A DNA stretch of 64,000 nt from Paraburkholderia xenovorans LB400 (GCF_000013645.1 NC_007951.1:4588001-4652000), one strand, 5' to 3'; counted from the first letter of the stretch, positions 1 through 7,993 are shown. Notes: a model not told the origin generated them from the letters alone. Translations and numbers: made by a program.

Positions 1-1316
1 CAAGTCGGGGGAACCAGCTTGCGAAGACCGGTTGCAGAGAGTGTCGGATGCTCTGCGCGCGCCAGGAGCCATCGAGCCTTCGCAGCTTCAGTGCGCGCAA
101 CCGTCGCTTTCCGACGTGGCAGGATACCGTCCTTCTGAGAAGCGAGAATGCGATAGACCGTGGATATGGATACTTGAAACCTAACTTGGACCGTCTTTGG
201 TAATTCTCCTCGTGCTAACGCATCACCTATGGCCTTCTGCATCGAGGCATCTATGAACTTAGGCCTCCACGATGCATCAATCCCGTACCGCTTGCACAGA
301 GTGCATATCCGATGAGTGGTTAGCGAAAGAGCAGCCGCCGTCTTCGTTACCGTCCCGTGCTTGAGCATAAGGACTCGAAGTTCATCAGCTGATGGTTCGG
401 GCCGTAGCTGGCGTCGCTCTGTTCGCGGTGCACTCTTTTTCATCTCACAGGCACTGGCAAACCACGCGAATAGAATGCACCACACCGGATGCACGGCTCG
501 TGTATCACGTAGAAGGTTGTGCAACGCGTTTTCGACCAGTGGTTCGCTTTGGACCAAGAACTGCAGCCGCAAATCTGAGAATGCACCCGAGAAAAACCTG
601 GTGAATTCAGTCAACAAACTTGAAAGTTGGAGACGTCCGCCGTTGCTAATCCATCCAGCGAGATGAAGCGCTTCGGCAACAGCCTCCTTCCTGAATGCGG
701 AAACTGTAGCAGGAACCTCCATACTTTCGTTGACGCGCTTCGCGAACTCACCACTCATCGACCGTTGATATGGTGTGGGTCGTCCTCGGCATCCTTGGTC
801 GAAGAGAAACATTTGTCCGTTTGCTGGCTTCAAGTCACATCCGTGCATGCCGCAGACATCCACAAATGGTGCTCCGGTTCTGCGATGAACGTACGAGAAT
901 CCGTTCATTCTAATTTGAACCTCCTCGCACTCGGGACACGTGAGGTACTCGCGCTCAGACACACTGAACAGAAGTGGTAAGCGCGTCAATCGCACGGGCC
1001 CGGGAAGAATTTCAAAGACTCGTTCGAACTGTTGACGATGTTTATCTGGGGGAAGACCACAGCAGTAGTATTCGATAGCAAGATGATTTCGCGCGATGTC
1101 CTCAAGGTCGCCGTAGAGATAGCCAACTACCCGATGAAAATTACGAAGCCCGTTCGGCATACTGTCGAGACCGGGCGCACGCTCAAGCAACGATTTGCAG
1201 ACGACCTCCAATCGACGCCCAGACTCGCTCTGACTCAGCTTGGCGAGATAGTCGTTGACGACCTGACCGACAGGAAATGGCGGCGCCATCAAAGCAAACT
1301 TTTCGACCGGTTGCAT
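1..1316 (-). CDS. TniQ/TnsD family transposition targeting protein (C-terminus outside window)
   Basis: I translated this frame from the reverse strand: it is open from an ATG at 1316 to the window edge (438 codons, no stop). It begins MQPVEKFALMAPPFPVGQVV. Around residues 130-165 there is a CPEC, then a C-x2-H-x-C arrangement, like the zinc-binding module of TniQ/TnsD proteins. The C-terminal part has repeated short helix-turn-helix-like stretches, as in TnsD proteins that read a target site. The start lies 2 nt after the tnsC-like stop, so the two genes are co-transcribed. TniQ/TnsD proteins recruit TnsC to the target DNA. The family call rests on the Cys/His pattern and the neighbour; which target it reads cannot be told. 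Confidence 0.75.
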   Translation of the reverse strand, partial: MQPVEKFALMAPPFPVGQVVNDYLAKLSQSESGRRLEVVCKSLLERAPGLDSMPNGLRNFHRVVGYLYGDLEDIARNHLAIEYYCCGLPPDKHRQQFERVFEILPGPVRLTRLPLLFSVSEREYLTCPECEEVQIRMNGFSYVHRRTGAPFVDVCGMHGCDLKPANGQMFLFDQGCRGRPTPYQRSMSGEFAKRVNESMEVPATVSAFRKEAVAEALHLAGWISNGGRLQLSSLLTEFTRFFSGAFSDLRLQFLVQSEPLVENALHNLLRDTRAVHPVWCILFAWFASACEMKKSAPRTERRQLRPEPSADELRVLMLKHGTVTKTAAALSLTTHRICTLCKRYGIDASWRPKFIDASMQKAIGDALARGELPKTVQVRFQVSISTVYRILASQKDGILPRRKATVARTEAAKARWLLARAEHPTLSATGLRKLVPPT

Positions 1317-1318
1317 AG

Positions 1319-2683
1319 CTAACCTCTTGTGAGTAGCTCCCTGTATTTTTTAGTGTCGAGCAACGACTTGGGAAAGTGGTCGATGTAGTTGAAGAAGTCT
1401 TTGTCATCAGCGATGGTCTTCCTTTCCATCGACTCGGTAACCACTTGCCTTGCGGAGAGCTGACGATTTAACCGCCGCCTGGCAATTTTCGCGAGTTCTT
1501 CGTACGTTAGTGCGGTAACCAAGTTAGGCTTTTTAATCAACTCGATATGCAAGTCTTCAAAGACTTGGACCAACCAACCCAACCGTCCGAGTGTCAGCTG
1601 ATACATCCAAAGCGGGAGTTGCGATGGCATCGGCGTTCCAGAAGGAAGCGTCGCAGCTCTCCAGAACCATAAGACCACCGTGTAAAACCGGCTCTTCTTA
1701 TCAAGGTTTCCTTCTTTATCCAAAGGGGATTGCAACGGACCGAGGCTGAGGGTCTGACCGCTGAAGAAATTCGAAGAATCACTACCTGCCAACTCCACGC
1801 AATTCATAAAGGCGGGAGTTCCCGCAAGCATCACCACAATCCCAGACCCATGCTGTAGGCGGACAAGGAGCTTCAATATCTCCTGCGGCTCGCCAGACAA
1901 ACGATGGAAACTCGCTCCGTCGATGACAAGGATGCCCACATTCACTAGCAAACAAAGGGAGATAACAGCATTGAGAGAATCATTGCCTTCCACCTCGGGA
2001 AATACGCCGGTCGGGGTATCAATTCGCCCAATATGCGCCTCGATTTTGTAACGGATTTCTCTGAGTAGACCCGCGCGCGTACCGCATTCAGGATAGGAGA
2101 TGAACAAGCACGGGATGACGCTCATCAGGCCCGGTTCTTTGCCGGTTCCGTAGAAGCTAAACGCGCCTTCGAAGGCTTGGACGAGGCGCGCCACGTACGC
2201 CGACTTTCCGCACAAGGATGGACCTTCGACCGTGAAGAACGCACCCCTGAGAAGTTGCAGCGATGGGGGAAGTGGGTGTAATCGCCCACCCCTGAGCACT
2301 TTGTCCAAGCCAAAGAAGAACTCGCGATAGTCCGCGTCTTCGAAATTGCGTCTTGTCATCGAATGACAGACCTTGGCGAACACGGATTCTGTAAAAGTGA
2401 CTGTTTTTTCGTCGGCGACGAACGACTGCGTGAAGAGAGCCATAGCGTTCAATTTAATGGCGCTCGGCGCGGTCTTGAGCCTCTCTTCATCAGGTACACC
2501 GCGGTGAGAGAGCAGTTGCTTTACTTCGTCGGCGGGGCGGATTCGAAGAAGCTCTTGCCATCGTCGCCGAGATGCCTCTCGCAGTTCTGCCACGTTCCTC
2601 GTAACCGCAAGGGCCTTCGACGATGACGTGGGGACGTCGATTGCCACATCTTCAACAACGCCCTCCGTAGTTTCTGAACTCAT
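1319..2683 (-). CDS. TnsC-like AAA+ ATPase of a Tn7-like element
   Basis: A 454-residue protein. Walker A is GPSLCGKS at about 154-161 and Walker B is ILVIDG at about 251-256, followed by a sensor-like AGTPAF stretch, as in TnsC/TniB ATPases that link target selection to the transposase. Walker B has Gly where these proteins usually have Glu after the Asp, so hydrolysis may be weak. The start at 2683 was chosen because GGAGAAAC lies just upstream; a longer frame reaches 2740. The next gene, 2 nt on, is the TniQ/TnsD-like protein. No TnsA or TnsB gene lies upstream, where a tnsABCD order would place them, so the pair is an orphan or a remnant in this window. Confidence 0.75.
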   Translation of the reverse strand: MSSETTEGVVEDVAIDVPTSSSKALAVTRNVAELREASRRRWQELLRIRPADEVKQLLSHRGVPDEERLKTAPSAIKLNAMALFTQSFVADEKTVTFTESVFAKVCHSMTRRNFEDADYREFFFGLDKVLRGGRLHPLPPSLQLLRGAFFTVEGPSLCGKSAYVARLVQAFEGAFSFYGTGKEPGLMSVIPCLFISYPECGTRAGLLREIRYKIEAHIGRIDTPTGVFPEVEGNDSLNAVISLCLLVNVGILVIDGASFHRLSGEPQEILKLLVRLQHGSGIVVMLAGTPAFMNCVELAGSDSSNFFSGQTLSLGPLQSPLDKEGNLDKKSRFYTVVLWFWRAATLPSGTPMPSQLPLWMYQLTLGRLGWLVQVFEDLHIELIKKPNLVTALTYEELAKIARRRLNRQLSARQVVTESMERKTIADDKDFFNYIDHFPKSLLDTKKYRELLTRG

Positions 2684-3672
2684 TCTTGCTGTTTCTCCAA
2701 ATAGCAAGCCATAAGAGGCAAATCGATGGCACGCAATCAAGAATCTGTGAACACGTTATCTCCGCAGACGTTCACAAGGGATTGTGATTCGATATTCTTA
2801 GATAACGCATGCATGAAGTGCTCCTGAATTACCGAAGAAATTGGCAACATCAGTCTTGATGGCGCAAGACATCCACAGCCTTCAAAATTTGAAGCGCATG
2901 CTTTGTCCCAACGACCGCCCATTAGCAATTTTTCGATGTCAGACGGGCTATTCAAAAACCAGCTGCTCACTCAGTCGGCGTGGCGAATAACAAATCCTTT
3001 GCAGGATGGAATTATTGCGAGCGCGCCTAAAAACCGCTTTATTTCATCCCAACCGGGCTGATTGAGCAGGCCGTCGACCACTTAATGTGGAGCGGTAACT
3101 GTCGGTAAAGGTCAGCTGACCGAAAATACTGATTGAAGTTTGGGATGACGGCGCTGGCTTGCATCGCGTATGAGGGTCAAGTACGCACTTGATGCACATC
3201 GTTCGGCGATGAGGTGATGAAAGCACTCGGACGATTTCGACGACATAGGTCAATTCTCCCACGCGCCCTATGCTGTGCGCGCAGTTCGTTTGAAGACGTC
3301 TTCCTGGTGAGAGTCTCATCGCCCATTCAGCGAAAGAACCCTCCCCTTGGGAGACACCCATCGGCAAGACAGAATCCGCTTGCCACCAAACTTTGCGAGT
3401 TGACCGACCGCTTAAAGGGCGGTTGCCTCGCGGACCACTACTTCGAATCTGCGCCAAAAACGATTAATACACCGCTTCTGGCTCACCTGTTACTTGGCAT
3501 TTCCTGCTTGCTCAACATAATAACGACCAAACAAAATTCGTCAATAGAATTTTTTCGAAAATTTTAAATTCCATTTCACGCTATATTATTTTCTTTAGAC
3601 AATTAAATTCATTTCTCTATTTCACGCTATATTGCAAGCCGGTAATCGCGGGCGGCATTATGGAGTGGATTA
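2684..3672. other. Gene-poor stretch of about 1 kb upstream of tnsC
   Basis: Open frames here (for example 2737-2970 and 3044-3457 on the minus strand, 3214-3567 on the plus strand) have no recognisable motif and mutually overlap on both strands. The right part (about 3480-3640) is strongly AT-rich and carries a 15-bp direct repeat. This is where tnsB would be expected in a tnsABC order, but no transposase core could be read in any frame. It may be eroded transposon sequence. Confidence 0.5.
3573..3633. repeat. Two 15-bp direct repeats in AT-rich DNA
   Basis: ATTTCACGCTATATT occurs at 3573-3587 and again at 3619-3633, 46 bp apart. Each copy is preceded at a short distance by TTAAATTC. The repeat sits in an AT-rich stretch between the tnsC-like gene and the HAD-like gene. 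Iterated sites of this kind could bind a transposase at an element end or a regulator; only the repetition itself is seen. Confidence 0.6.
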
Positions 3673-4179
3673 TCAATTAACAGAATTTATTTCATGCGGT
3701 TCAAGCAAATCTCGCAATCGTCTCCAGTCCTCGCTTGTCGCGGCTTCGAGCCCCGAGGAAACAATAATGGCCCGGTCCCGGAATGGCACTGGTACGCAGC
3801 GAGCGTCATGTTCCAAAACGACTAGCTGGCCCGCTTGCCTTCGTTCAGCATCTGCAGAAAGCCAGGCGCATCGGCCACATTGCTGTGAAAGCTGGCGACA
3901 GCGAATGAGTCGATTACCATGTATCGTGGCACCGACTATGTGAGAGCAGAACAGAGTCGGGAAGAGCTGTAAGAGGGCGCGGAATCCCAATTCAAGAACG
4001 AGCCGTGAGTTGAGGACGACATCGGTCTGCCTGTTAAGCGCGAGCAACTCGGCGAGGCGAGCAACGTGCGGACTGTCCTTGAGTATGCGGAATTCACTGC
4101 TACGCAGCTGGGACCGCGTTACGCTTCGCGACAGGAGAACACCTTCCACAGCGAGGTAGAGGATGATGCGCGGGGTCAT
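3673..4179 (-). CDS. Degenerate HAD-like protein (catalytic Asp missing)
   Basis: A 168-residue protein starting MTPRIILYLAVEGVLLSRS. The first strand has the shape of the HAD nucleophile motif (usually LFLDVDGVL), but the two aspartates are Ala and Glu. The C-terminal part (VLEHDARCVPVPFRDRAIIV, then GLEAATSEDWRRL) resembles small Burkholderia HAD-domain proteins. An RBS, AAGGGGGTT, precedes the ATG. It diverges from the DUF6471 gene. With the nucleophile lost it cannot be a normal phosphatase. Either it kept a binding role or it is decaying. Confidence 0.5.
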   Translation of the reverse strand: MTPRIILYLAVEGVLLSRSVTRSQLRSSEFRILKDSPHVARLAELLALNRQTDVVLNSRLVLELGFRALLQLFPTLFCSHIVGATIHGNRLIRCRQLSQQCGRCAWLSADAERRQAGQLVVLEHDARCVPVPFRDRAIIVSSGLEAATSEDWRRLRDLLEPHEINSVN

Positions 4180-4315
4180 GGGAACCCCCTTTCAAAAGTA
4201 TGCGTGTGAGCACACGCGCGCCGGCGATATACTCTGTAATGCGCACAGGGCTATCTCCAGCAAGTGGGGCAGGCGCTCGGTTCGGCGATTGTTCTGCTGT
4301 TAACCCCTCGGACGA

Positions 4316-4333
4316 GTGCGAAATATTTCGCAC
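4316..4333. promoter_or_regulatory. Perfect 18-bp palindrome upstream of the DUF6471 gene
   Basis: GTGCGAAATATTTCGCAC is a perfect dyad 61 bp before the chosen start of the DUF6471 gene, in the divergent interval shared with the HAD-like gene. A near-copy with the same arms lies just behind the gene at 4961-4978. It is operator-like. The binding protein is unknown; the product of the bracketed gene is the obvious candidate. Confidence 0.65.
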
Positions 4334-4393
4334 TTGAAGGTTAGTTCGCGATTTTCGAATTTCAAGGACTTTTTCCGATGCGAGGACTCGTCG

Positions 4394-4903
4394 ATGAGTG
4401 AAGCCGACACTCCTTGGGCTCGACTTGCATCACGTGTCACGCGCGTAGCGTTGACTCGCAAGGATACGACGTACGGGTCGCTGGTAGAGGCGTTGACGAC
4501 CGACGGTGAGCCTGGTGGCGATAGGGCAATAGTCTCACGCATCTCCCGTGGGACGCTCAAGCTGAGCCTTTTCCTCCACATTATGTCCGTGACTGGAATC
4601 CGTCCGCCTGAACGATGGGCGGACGCGCTTCGTCTCAAGGAGGACTGGGACGTTAAGGCTAGCGCCGTTGCGTCGGCCGAAATGAATCGCCAGCCGTCTG
4701 AACTTGCTAACGACTTCACAGCCGGCCTATCGCGGCTGGGGACAATCATGTCGGCGAAGACTCTCGACGTCCAGATTCAAACGGGCACCTTGCAGCTCAG
4801 TCTCTTCCTTCAATTGCTGTACTTGTTGAACTCCAACTCGCTTGACCGATTCATTGACCAAGACGACCTTGCTGAGGCTGCCAAAGGCGTATCACGGGTC
4901 TAG
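4394..4903 (+). CDS. DUF6471-type protein with two domain copies
   Basis: A 169-residue product. Residues about 8-70 match DUF6471, an HTH-like domain: a 'TYGSLVEAL' stretch, then 'ISRGTLKLSLFLHIMSVTGI', like the family's 'KisRGtFsa.FFLqcL.aiG'. A second, weaker copy follows (about 95-150: 'LSRLGTIM', then 'QTGTLQLSLFLQLLYLL'). A GTG start at 4316 would lie inside the 18-bp palindrome, so the ATG at 4394 (GAGG upstream) is preferred. The gene is bracketed by two palindromes with identical arms, which suggests a self-regulating DNA-binding protein. The family function is unknown. Confidence 0.6.
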   Translation: MSEADTPWARLASRVTRVALTRKDTTYGSLVEALTTDGEPGGDRAIVSRISRGTLKLSLFLHIMSVTGIRPPERWADALRLKEDWDVKASAVASAEMNRQPSELANDFTAGLSRLGTIMSAKTLDVQIQTGTLQLSLFLQLLYLLNSNSLDRFIDQDDLAEAAKGVSRV

Positions 4904-4960
4904 CTCGGTCACTGCACCGGACGTGGTTGCAGATTTTTCCCCATGTACTAGACTCAATTT

Positions 4961-4978
4961 GTGCGAAAAATTTCGCAC
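4961..4978. promoter_or_regulatory. Second copy of the GTGCGAAA/TTTCGCAC palindrome
   Basis: GTGCGAAAAATTTCGCAC has the same 8-bp arms as the palindrome at 4316-4333 and differs only at the centre. It lies 58 bp after the DUF6471 stop. Between here and 5270 no gene is certain. A minus-strand frame starting at 5235 (MSNKQLKARSVRFDALVEAL) has a fair RBS (AGGGAGA) and would read towards this palindrome, but its second half is Arg-rich and looks non-coding. Confidence 0.6.
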
Positions 4979-5270
4979 TTTCGATGGCCACAATCAAGTA
5001 GAACCATAACGTGGTCTGGCGTTGTCCTGCCTCTATGGGCGGCAAGTTCGCTCCATGGCCCGGCAACCGGAGAGGTCCCCAATGTCCATAAGTGCGTGTG
5101 ACGCCTGCGTGTAGACCGGTTCGGTCGAATCGGCGACTTTACGTCGAGCGCACATCGACGAGGTGACAACATTGTCAATGCTTCGACAAGTGCATCGAAT
5201 CTGACACTGCGTGCTTTGAGCTGTTTATTCGACATTGCGTCTCCCTAATGTGCGAGAAGTGGAGGAAGTT

Positions 5271-5594
5271 ATGCCTGTCTGGAGCGTTGCAGGTATCAGC
5301 GCCGAGCCAGAATTGTCAATTTCTGAATGGCAAATCCTAGAGACCCAACTTGGCTCTAGGCATTTTGTCGGTATCGACGTGCGTGATTGCACAGGGCGAG
5401 TGAGCACAGCCATCCAACAGTTCGACTCGACCGCTCTACGGGGAGTTACTTCATCCGGTCGCGTGTATCAACTGGTCGGCTCCCAAGGGTGCTCATCGAA
5501 CGGCCAATACATCTGGGAGCGCTGGTGCATCGTCAACGGCATAACTTCATATACCGACGTCACAGCTGATGTGCTCGTGGAGGGAAAGATATGA
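5271..5594 (+). CDS. Conserved Burkholderia small hypothetical protein
   Basis: A 107-residue protein beginning MPVWSVAGISAEPELSISEW, with GGAGGAAG just before the ATG at 5271. It has the layout of a Burkholderia/Paraburkholderia family I recognise by pattern (HFVG..., TGRVS..., GRVYQLVG, WERWC, DVT) but for which I know no function. It has no signal peptide or membrane segment. Its stop overlaps the ATG of the BPSL0761-family gene (ATGA), so the two are translationally coupled. Confidence 0.7.
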   Translation: MPVWSVAGISAEPELSISEWQILETQLGSRHFVGIDVRDCTGRVSTAIQQFDSTALRGVTSSGRVYQLVGSQGCSSNGQYIWERWCIVNGITSYTDVTADVLVEGKI

Positions 5595-5857
5595 CAACGG
5601 CAGCGGAACGCACGAAAGCTGTGGTCGACACGCGCGACTTTCTGCAAATGCTAAGCGCTTCAGAAGAAGTCACAATTCGCGGCTTGGTGCAATCAGTCGC
5701 AATTGGCCTTCTCAGGCACTACCCCTTGAACGTTGACTTGGCCGCGTCAGCGAGCGCGCTTCCGGGAGTCTGGGCGCAGCCGACCGTCGAGCGACCTCAC
5801 GAACTGACAGCGTGCGCTCGCGTCGTTCCGTTGTTCGCGACTCCCACCGACGAATAG
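5591..5857 (+). CDS. BPSL0761 family protein
   Basis: An 88-residue protein starting MTTAAERTKAVVDTRDFLQML, with 'LLRHYPLNVDLA' near residue 45. This matches the BPSL0761 family of Burkholderia ('MTTAYERRRAV..TR.FL' and 'LLRHYP'). Function is unknown. It overlaps the preceding gene by 4 bp and is followed within 15 bp by the MbcA/ParS-like gene, so three genes probably form one operon. The C-terminal 25 residues do not resemble the family and may be variable. Confidence 0.75.
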   Translation: MTTAAERTKAVVDTRDFLQMLSASEEVTIRGLVQSVAIGLLRHYPLNVDLAASASALPGVWAQPTVERPHELTACARVVPLFATPTDE

Positions 5858-5871
5858 CGTATCGAGCGAGG

Positions 5872-6501
5872 ATGACCATGCCGCGCCGTCAAAACAACCC
5901 AACAAGTGAACCTTCCTCCCCTGATGCCCACGTGCTGCAGCTTTTGCAGAGCGCTGCGATTGCATTAACCCTGTTCGACCCGGTCGGAGCCCGAGAGCTT
6001 TTTAAACTTCCGGATGCCGAAATCGGGCGGCGGTTCAAACGTGCGCTGGTAAGAGTTGCGGGGCTAGCCACGGTGTTGAACATAGAACAACGTTCGATTC
6101 GTGAAGAAAGCGCGCAACGGCGGGAGGACCTCCGGTCAAATCAAGGAGAGTCGACGCCGGCACGCCTGATTGCCAACGCAAAACTACTGCACAAGTCTCA
6201 TTTCTGTGCGGCCATAGGGTTCACCCCCCAAAAGGTCGATAAAGAAGTCGCTGCTCAGCGCATCTTCAGTGTCGACATCGAAGATGAACCGTATTTCCCA
6301 GCATTCTTCCTGGTTGAGCAAATGCGCCGAAAGGACCTAGCGAAGGTTGTGCGAACGCTTGGTGATTTGACAGGCTGGAGCAAGTGGAATTTTTTCACAA
6401 CGCCCAATGGTGCGCTGGATGACCTGACACCGTTGCAAGCACTCTTCTATGGCGACAGGAAGCAAGTGTTGCGCATCGCTGCGGAGTTCGCCAAGCGGTG
6501 A
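5872..6501 (+). CDS. MbcA/ParS (Xre)-like antitoxin-fold protein
   Basis: A 209-residue protein. The C-terminal third ('QRIFSVDIEDEPYFPAFFL', then 'TGWSKWNFFTTPNGALDDL' and 'TPLQALFYGD...VLRIAAEF') has the order and key residues of the MbcA/ParS/Xre toxin-binding domain (DUF2384 type). The N-terminal half is helical. Antitoxins of this class usually pair with a RES-domain toxin (an ADP-ribosyltransferase-like fold), but none follows. Instead a KptA-like ADP-ribosyltransferase-fold fragment lies 280 bp downstream. The ATG at 5872 has GAGCGAGG before it; 5878 is an alternative. Confidence 0.55.
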   Translation: MTMPRRQNNPTSEPSSPDAHVLQLLQSAAIALTLFDPVGARELFKLPDAEIGRRFKRALVRVAGLATVLNIEQRSIREESAQRREDLRSNQGESTPARLIANAKLLHKSHFCAAIGFTPQKVDKEVAAQRIFSVDIEDEPYFPAFFLVEQMRRKDLAKVVRTLGDLTGWSKWNFFTTPNGALDDLTPLQALFYGDRKQVLRIAAEFAKR

Positions 6502-6550
6502 GGAATTCCTCGTCGGCAAAGTATGCTGCAGTCAAGCACGGATAGATGCG

Positions 6551-6676
6551 ATGGAAGCAATCTGGCAATTCGCTCTCAAGTTTCCGGCATTACTGGTCGT
6601 GCCAGCATGCGGCTTCGTACTCAGCTTGGTTATGCTGCGCATCAAAAAAGCGATTCGTGAACGAAGATTTTTTTGA
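6551..6676 (+). CDS. Possible small single-membrane-segment protein
   Basis: A 41-residue frame, MEAIWQFALKFPALLVVPAC and on, with one hydrophobic stretch (about residues 8-27) followed by a basic tail (RIKKAIRERR), which fits an inner-membrane segment with the positive end in the cytoplasm. No good RBS is visible and I know no family. It fills the gap between the MbcA/ParS-like gene and the KptA-like fragment. Confidence 0.3.
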   Translation: MEAIWQFALKFPALLVVPACGFVLSLVMLRIKKAIRERRFF

Positions 6677-6780
6677 TGCGCACCTACCATAAAACGCGCC
6701 CATCGTTCCCTCAAAATCAGCAGAGGTAGAGAAGAACTCGGATAACAATCTTGACCTGGAGATTGCGCTTCGCAAGTTTC

Positions 6781-7098
6781 ATGAAGTGGGCCTATGCCGC
6801 AGTGAAACCGCCAGATGTTCTCTATCACGGCACCGCCTGGAACAACTGGACGAGTATCGCCGTTGAAGGGTTGAAGGCTCAAACTAGGCACGCCGTCAAT
6901 TTGAGCACGGACGTCGACACGGCAACGCGGGTAGGTGCACGACATGGTAGACCATTGGTACTGGTCGTCGATGGCGCGCAGATGCATGCCGACGGGTATG
7001 CCTTCTCGCGCTCGGAAAACGGCGTATGGCTTACTGAGCTAGTGCTGGCGGCATACCTCGCTCCGCTTGGGCCACACGAGAACCTGCCGACATCATGA
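6781..7098 (+). CDS. KptA/Tpt1-like RNA 2'-phosphotransferase catalytic half, N-terminal part missing
   Basis: About 105 residues: 'PPDVLYHGTAWNNWTSIAVE', an 'LSTD' strand, 'VGARHGRPLVLVVDGAQM', and 'SENGVWLTELVLAAYL'. This follows the C-terminal ADP-ribosyltransferase-fold half of KptA (YHGT, RHG.P..L.V, NGVWLT..V...YL). Whole KptA is about 180 residues with an N-terminal winged-helix domain carrying the conserved Arg-His pair, which is absent. The frame is open only from 6730 and has no Met before 6781, with no clear RBS. Either this is a truncated pseudogene or a stand-alone ADP-ribosyltransferase-fold protein. Its stop overlaps the next small frame (ATGA). Confidence 0.6.
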   Translation: MKWAYAAVKPPDVLYHGTAWNNWTSIAVEGLKAQTRHAVNLSTDVDTATRVGARHGRPLVLVVDGAQMHADGYAFSRSENGVWLTELVLAAYLAPLGPHENLPTS

Positions 7099-7265
7099 AG
7101 GTGTGCGCTCGCGTCAAATCTCTCACAACTCAACGCAGGCAAAGGCGCGAGCTGAATCGTCAGCATGCTGATGAGCTGCTAATCGCTGATGCCATTGCTG
7201 GGCTCAACGGTTTGAAGAGCGCACGCGTAAATAACGAGACCGAATTTCGCCGACGGTTTCGATGA
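7095..7265 (+). CDS. Small basic hypothetical protein coupled to the KptA-like gene
   Basis: A 56-residue frame (MKVCARVKSLTTQRRQRREL and on, ending FRRRFR) whose ATG overlaps the stop of the KptA-like gene (ATGA). It is rich in Arg/Lys and helical in pattern, without a membrane segment. The 4-bp overlap is the only argument that it is translated. I know no family. Confidence 0.35.
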   Translation: MKVCARVKSLTTQRRQRRELNRQHADELLIADAIAGLNGLKSARVNNETEFRRRFR

Positions 7266-7274
7266 TGAATGTGC

Positions 7275-7655
7275 CTAGGCAGCCTGGAGAGTTACCGCAT
7301 CGCTGCTGCAGCGAGCGTCTTCGATGACCTGCATGAGTGCCTCGCAGGAGAACGGCTTCTGCAGACAGACATCGAAGAGCCGGGCAAAGTCGCCTTGGCT
7401 GTCCGCGTCTCCCGTCATCGAGACAAGAAAAGCCCTGGAGCGAATCGGCGTTTCCTTCAGCGACCGTGCGACCACACTGCCTTTGATGTCGGGCAGGTTC
7501 TCGTCAAGGAACGTGATTTCAAAAGTGCCGGTACGAAGCAGCGCGAGCGCGGTTTCGCCATCGTAGGCCACAACAGCATGGTGGCCATAGCAGTCCAGCA
7601 GGAAAGCGAGACTGTCCGCAACAGACTCATTGTCGTCAACGACGAGCACGTTCAT
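7275..7655 (-). CDS. Stand-alone response-regulator receiver (CheY-like)
   Basis: A 126-residue single receiver domain: acidic pair D7-D8 (LVVDDNE), phospho-acceptor D51 (FLDENLPD), the Ser/Thr of 'VSMTG' and the conserved Lys of 'CLQKPFS'. It has no output domain. Such single-domain regulators relay phosphate or act by protein contact. A GAF hybrid kinase with its own receiver is encoded 1.1 kb away on the other strand (8762-10519) and is a possible partner. Confidence 0.85.
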   Translation of the reverse strand: MNVLVVDDNESVADSLAFLLDCYGHHAVVAYDGETALALLRTGTFEITFLDENLPDIKGSVVARSLKETPIRSRAFLVSMTGDADSQGDFARLFDVCLQKPFSCEALMQVIEDARCSSDAVTLQAA

Positions 7656-7993
7656 TCAATATTTCCAATTACGAGAAGTTCGCGGCGCTGCCAAGAATTC
7701 TTCTTATGTAATATGTATTATTAAATGATTAAATGGCCTAGCCTGTCCGGTCAGATTTACGGACTAATACCTAAGTATAACCACCAATCCCTTCAAGAGT
7801 CACTTAAATACGAACGGTCGGCTCAAGGGCTGCGAAGGGTCTCGAAGCCTGGTCGAAGAAAAGCGCTGGGGGGCAGATGACAAGCGCGTGCAGTGTACAT
7901 GTCTGCGCATTCGCCCACTGAGCTCAGGAAGCACGCGCGAAGTTTGCCGTGGGACCGCGGTTGTTACGACCGCCCGGCGGGCACCCGTCGCGT
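7656..7993. other. Intergenic region between receiver gene and lipoprotein gene
   Basis: No supported gene. The part next to the receiver gene (about 7690-7760) is AT-rich (TAATATGTATTATTAAATG) and should hold the receiver promoter, read leftwards. A short hairpin, GTCCG...CGGAC, lies near 7746-7765. The rest (7800-7993) is the 3' flank of the lipoprotein gene. Confidence 0.4.

Noticed and set aside
316..1322. Several plus-strand open frames of 60-120 codons
   Set aside because: They lie antisense to the continuous TniQ/TnsD-like frame, which has the zinc-type motifs and is coupled to the tnsC-like gene.
4954..5235. Minus-strand frame starting MSNKQLKARSVRF with a fair RBS
   Set aside because: Only the first 25 residues look coding; the rest is Arg/Thr/Ser-rich and runs into the palindrome. 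Mentioned but not called as a gene.
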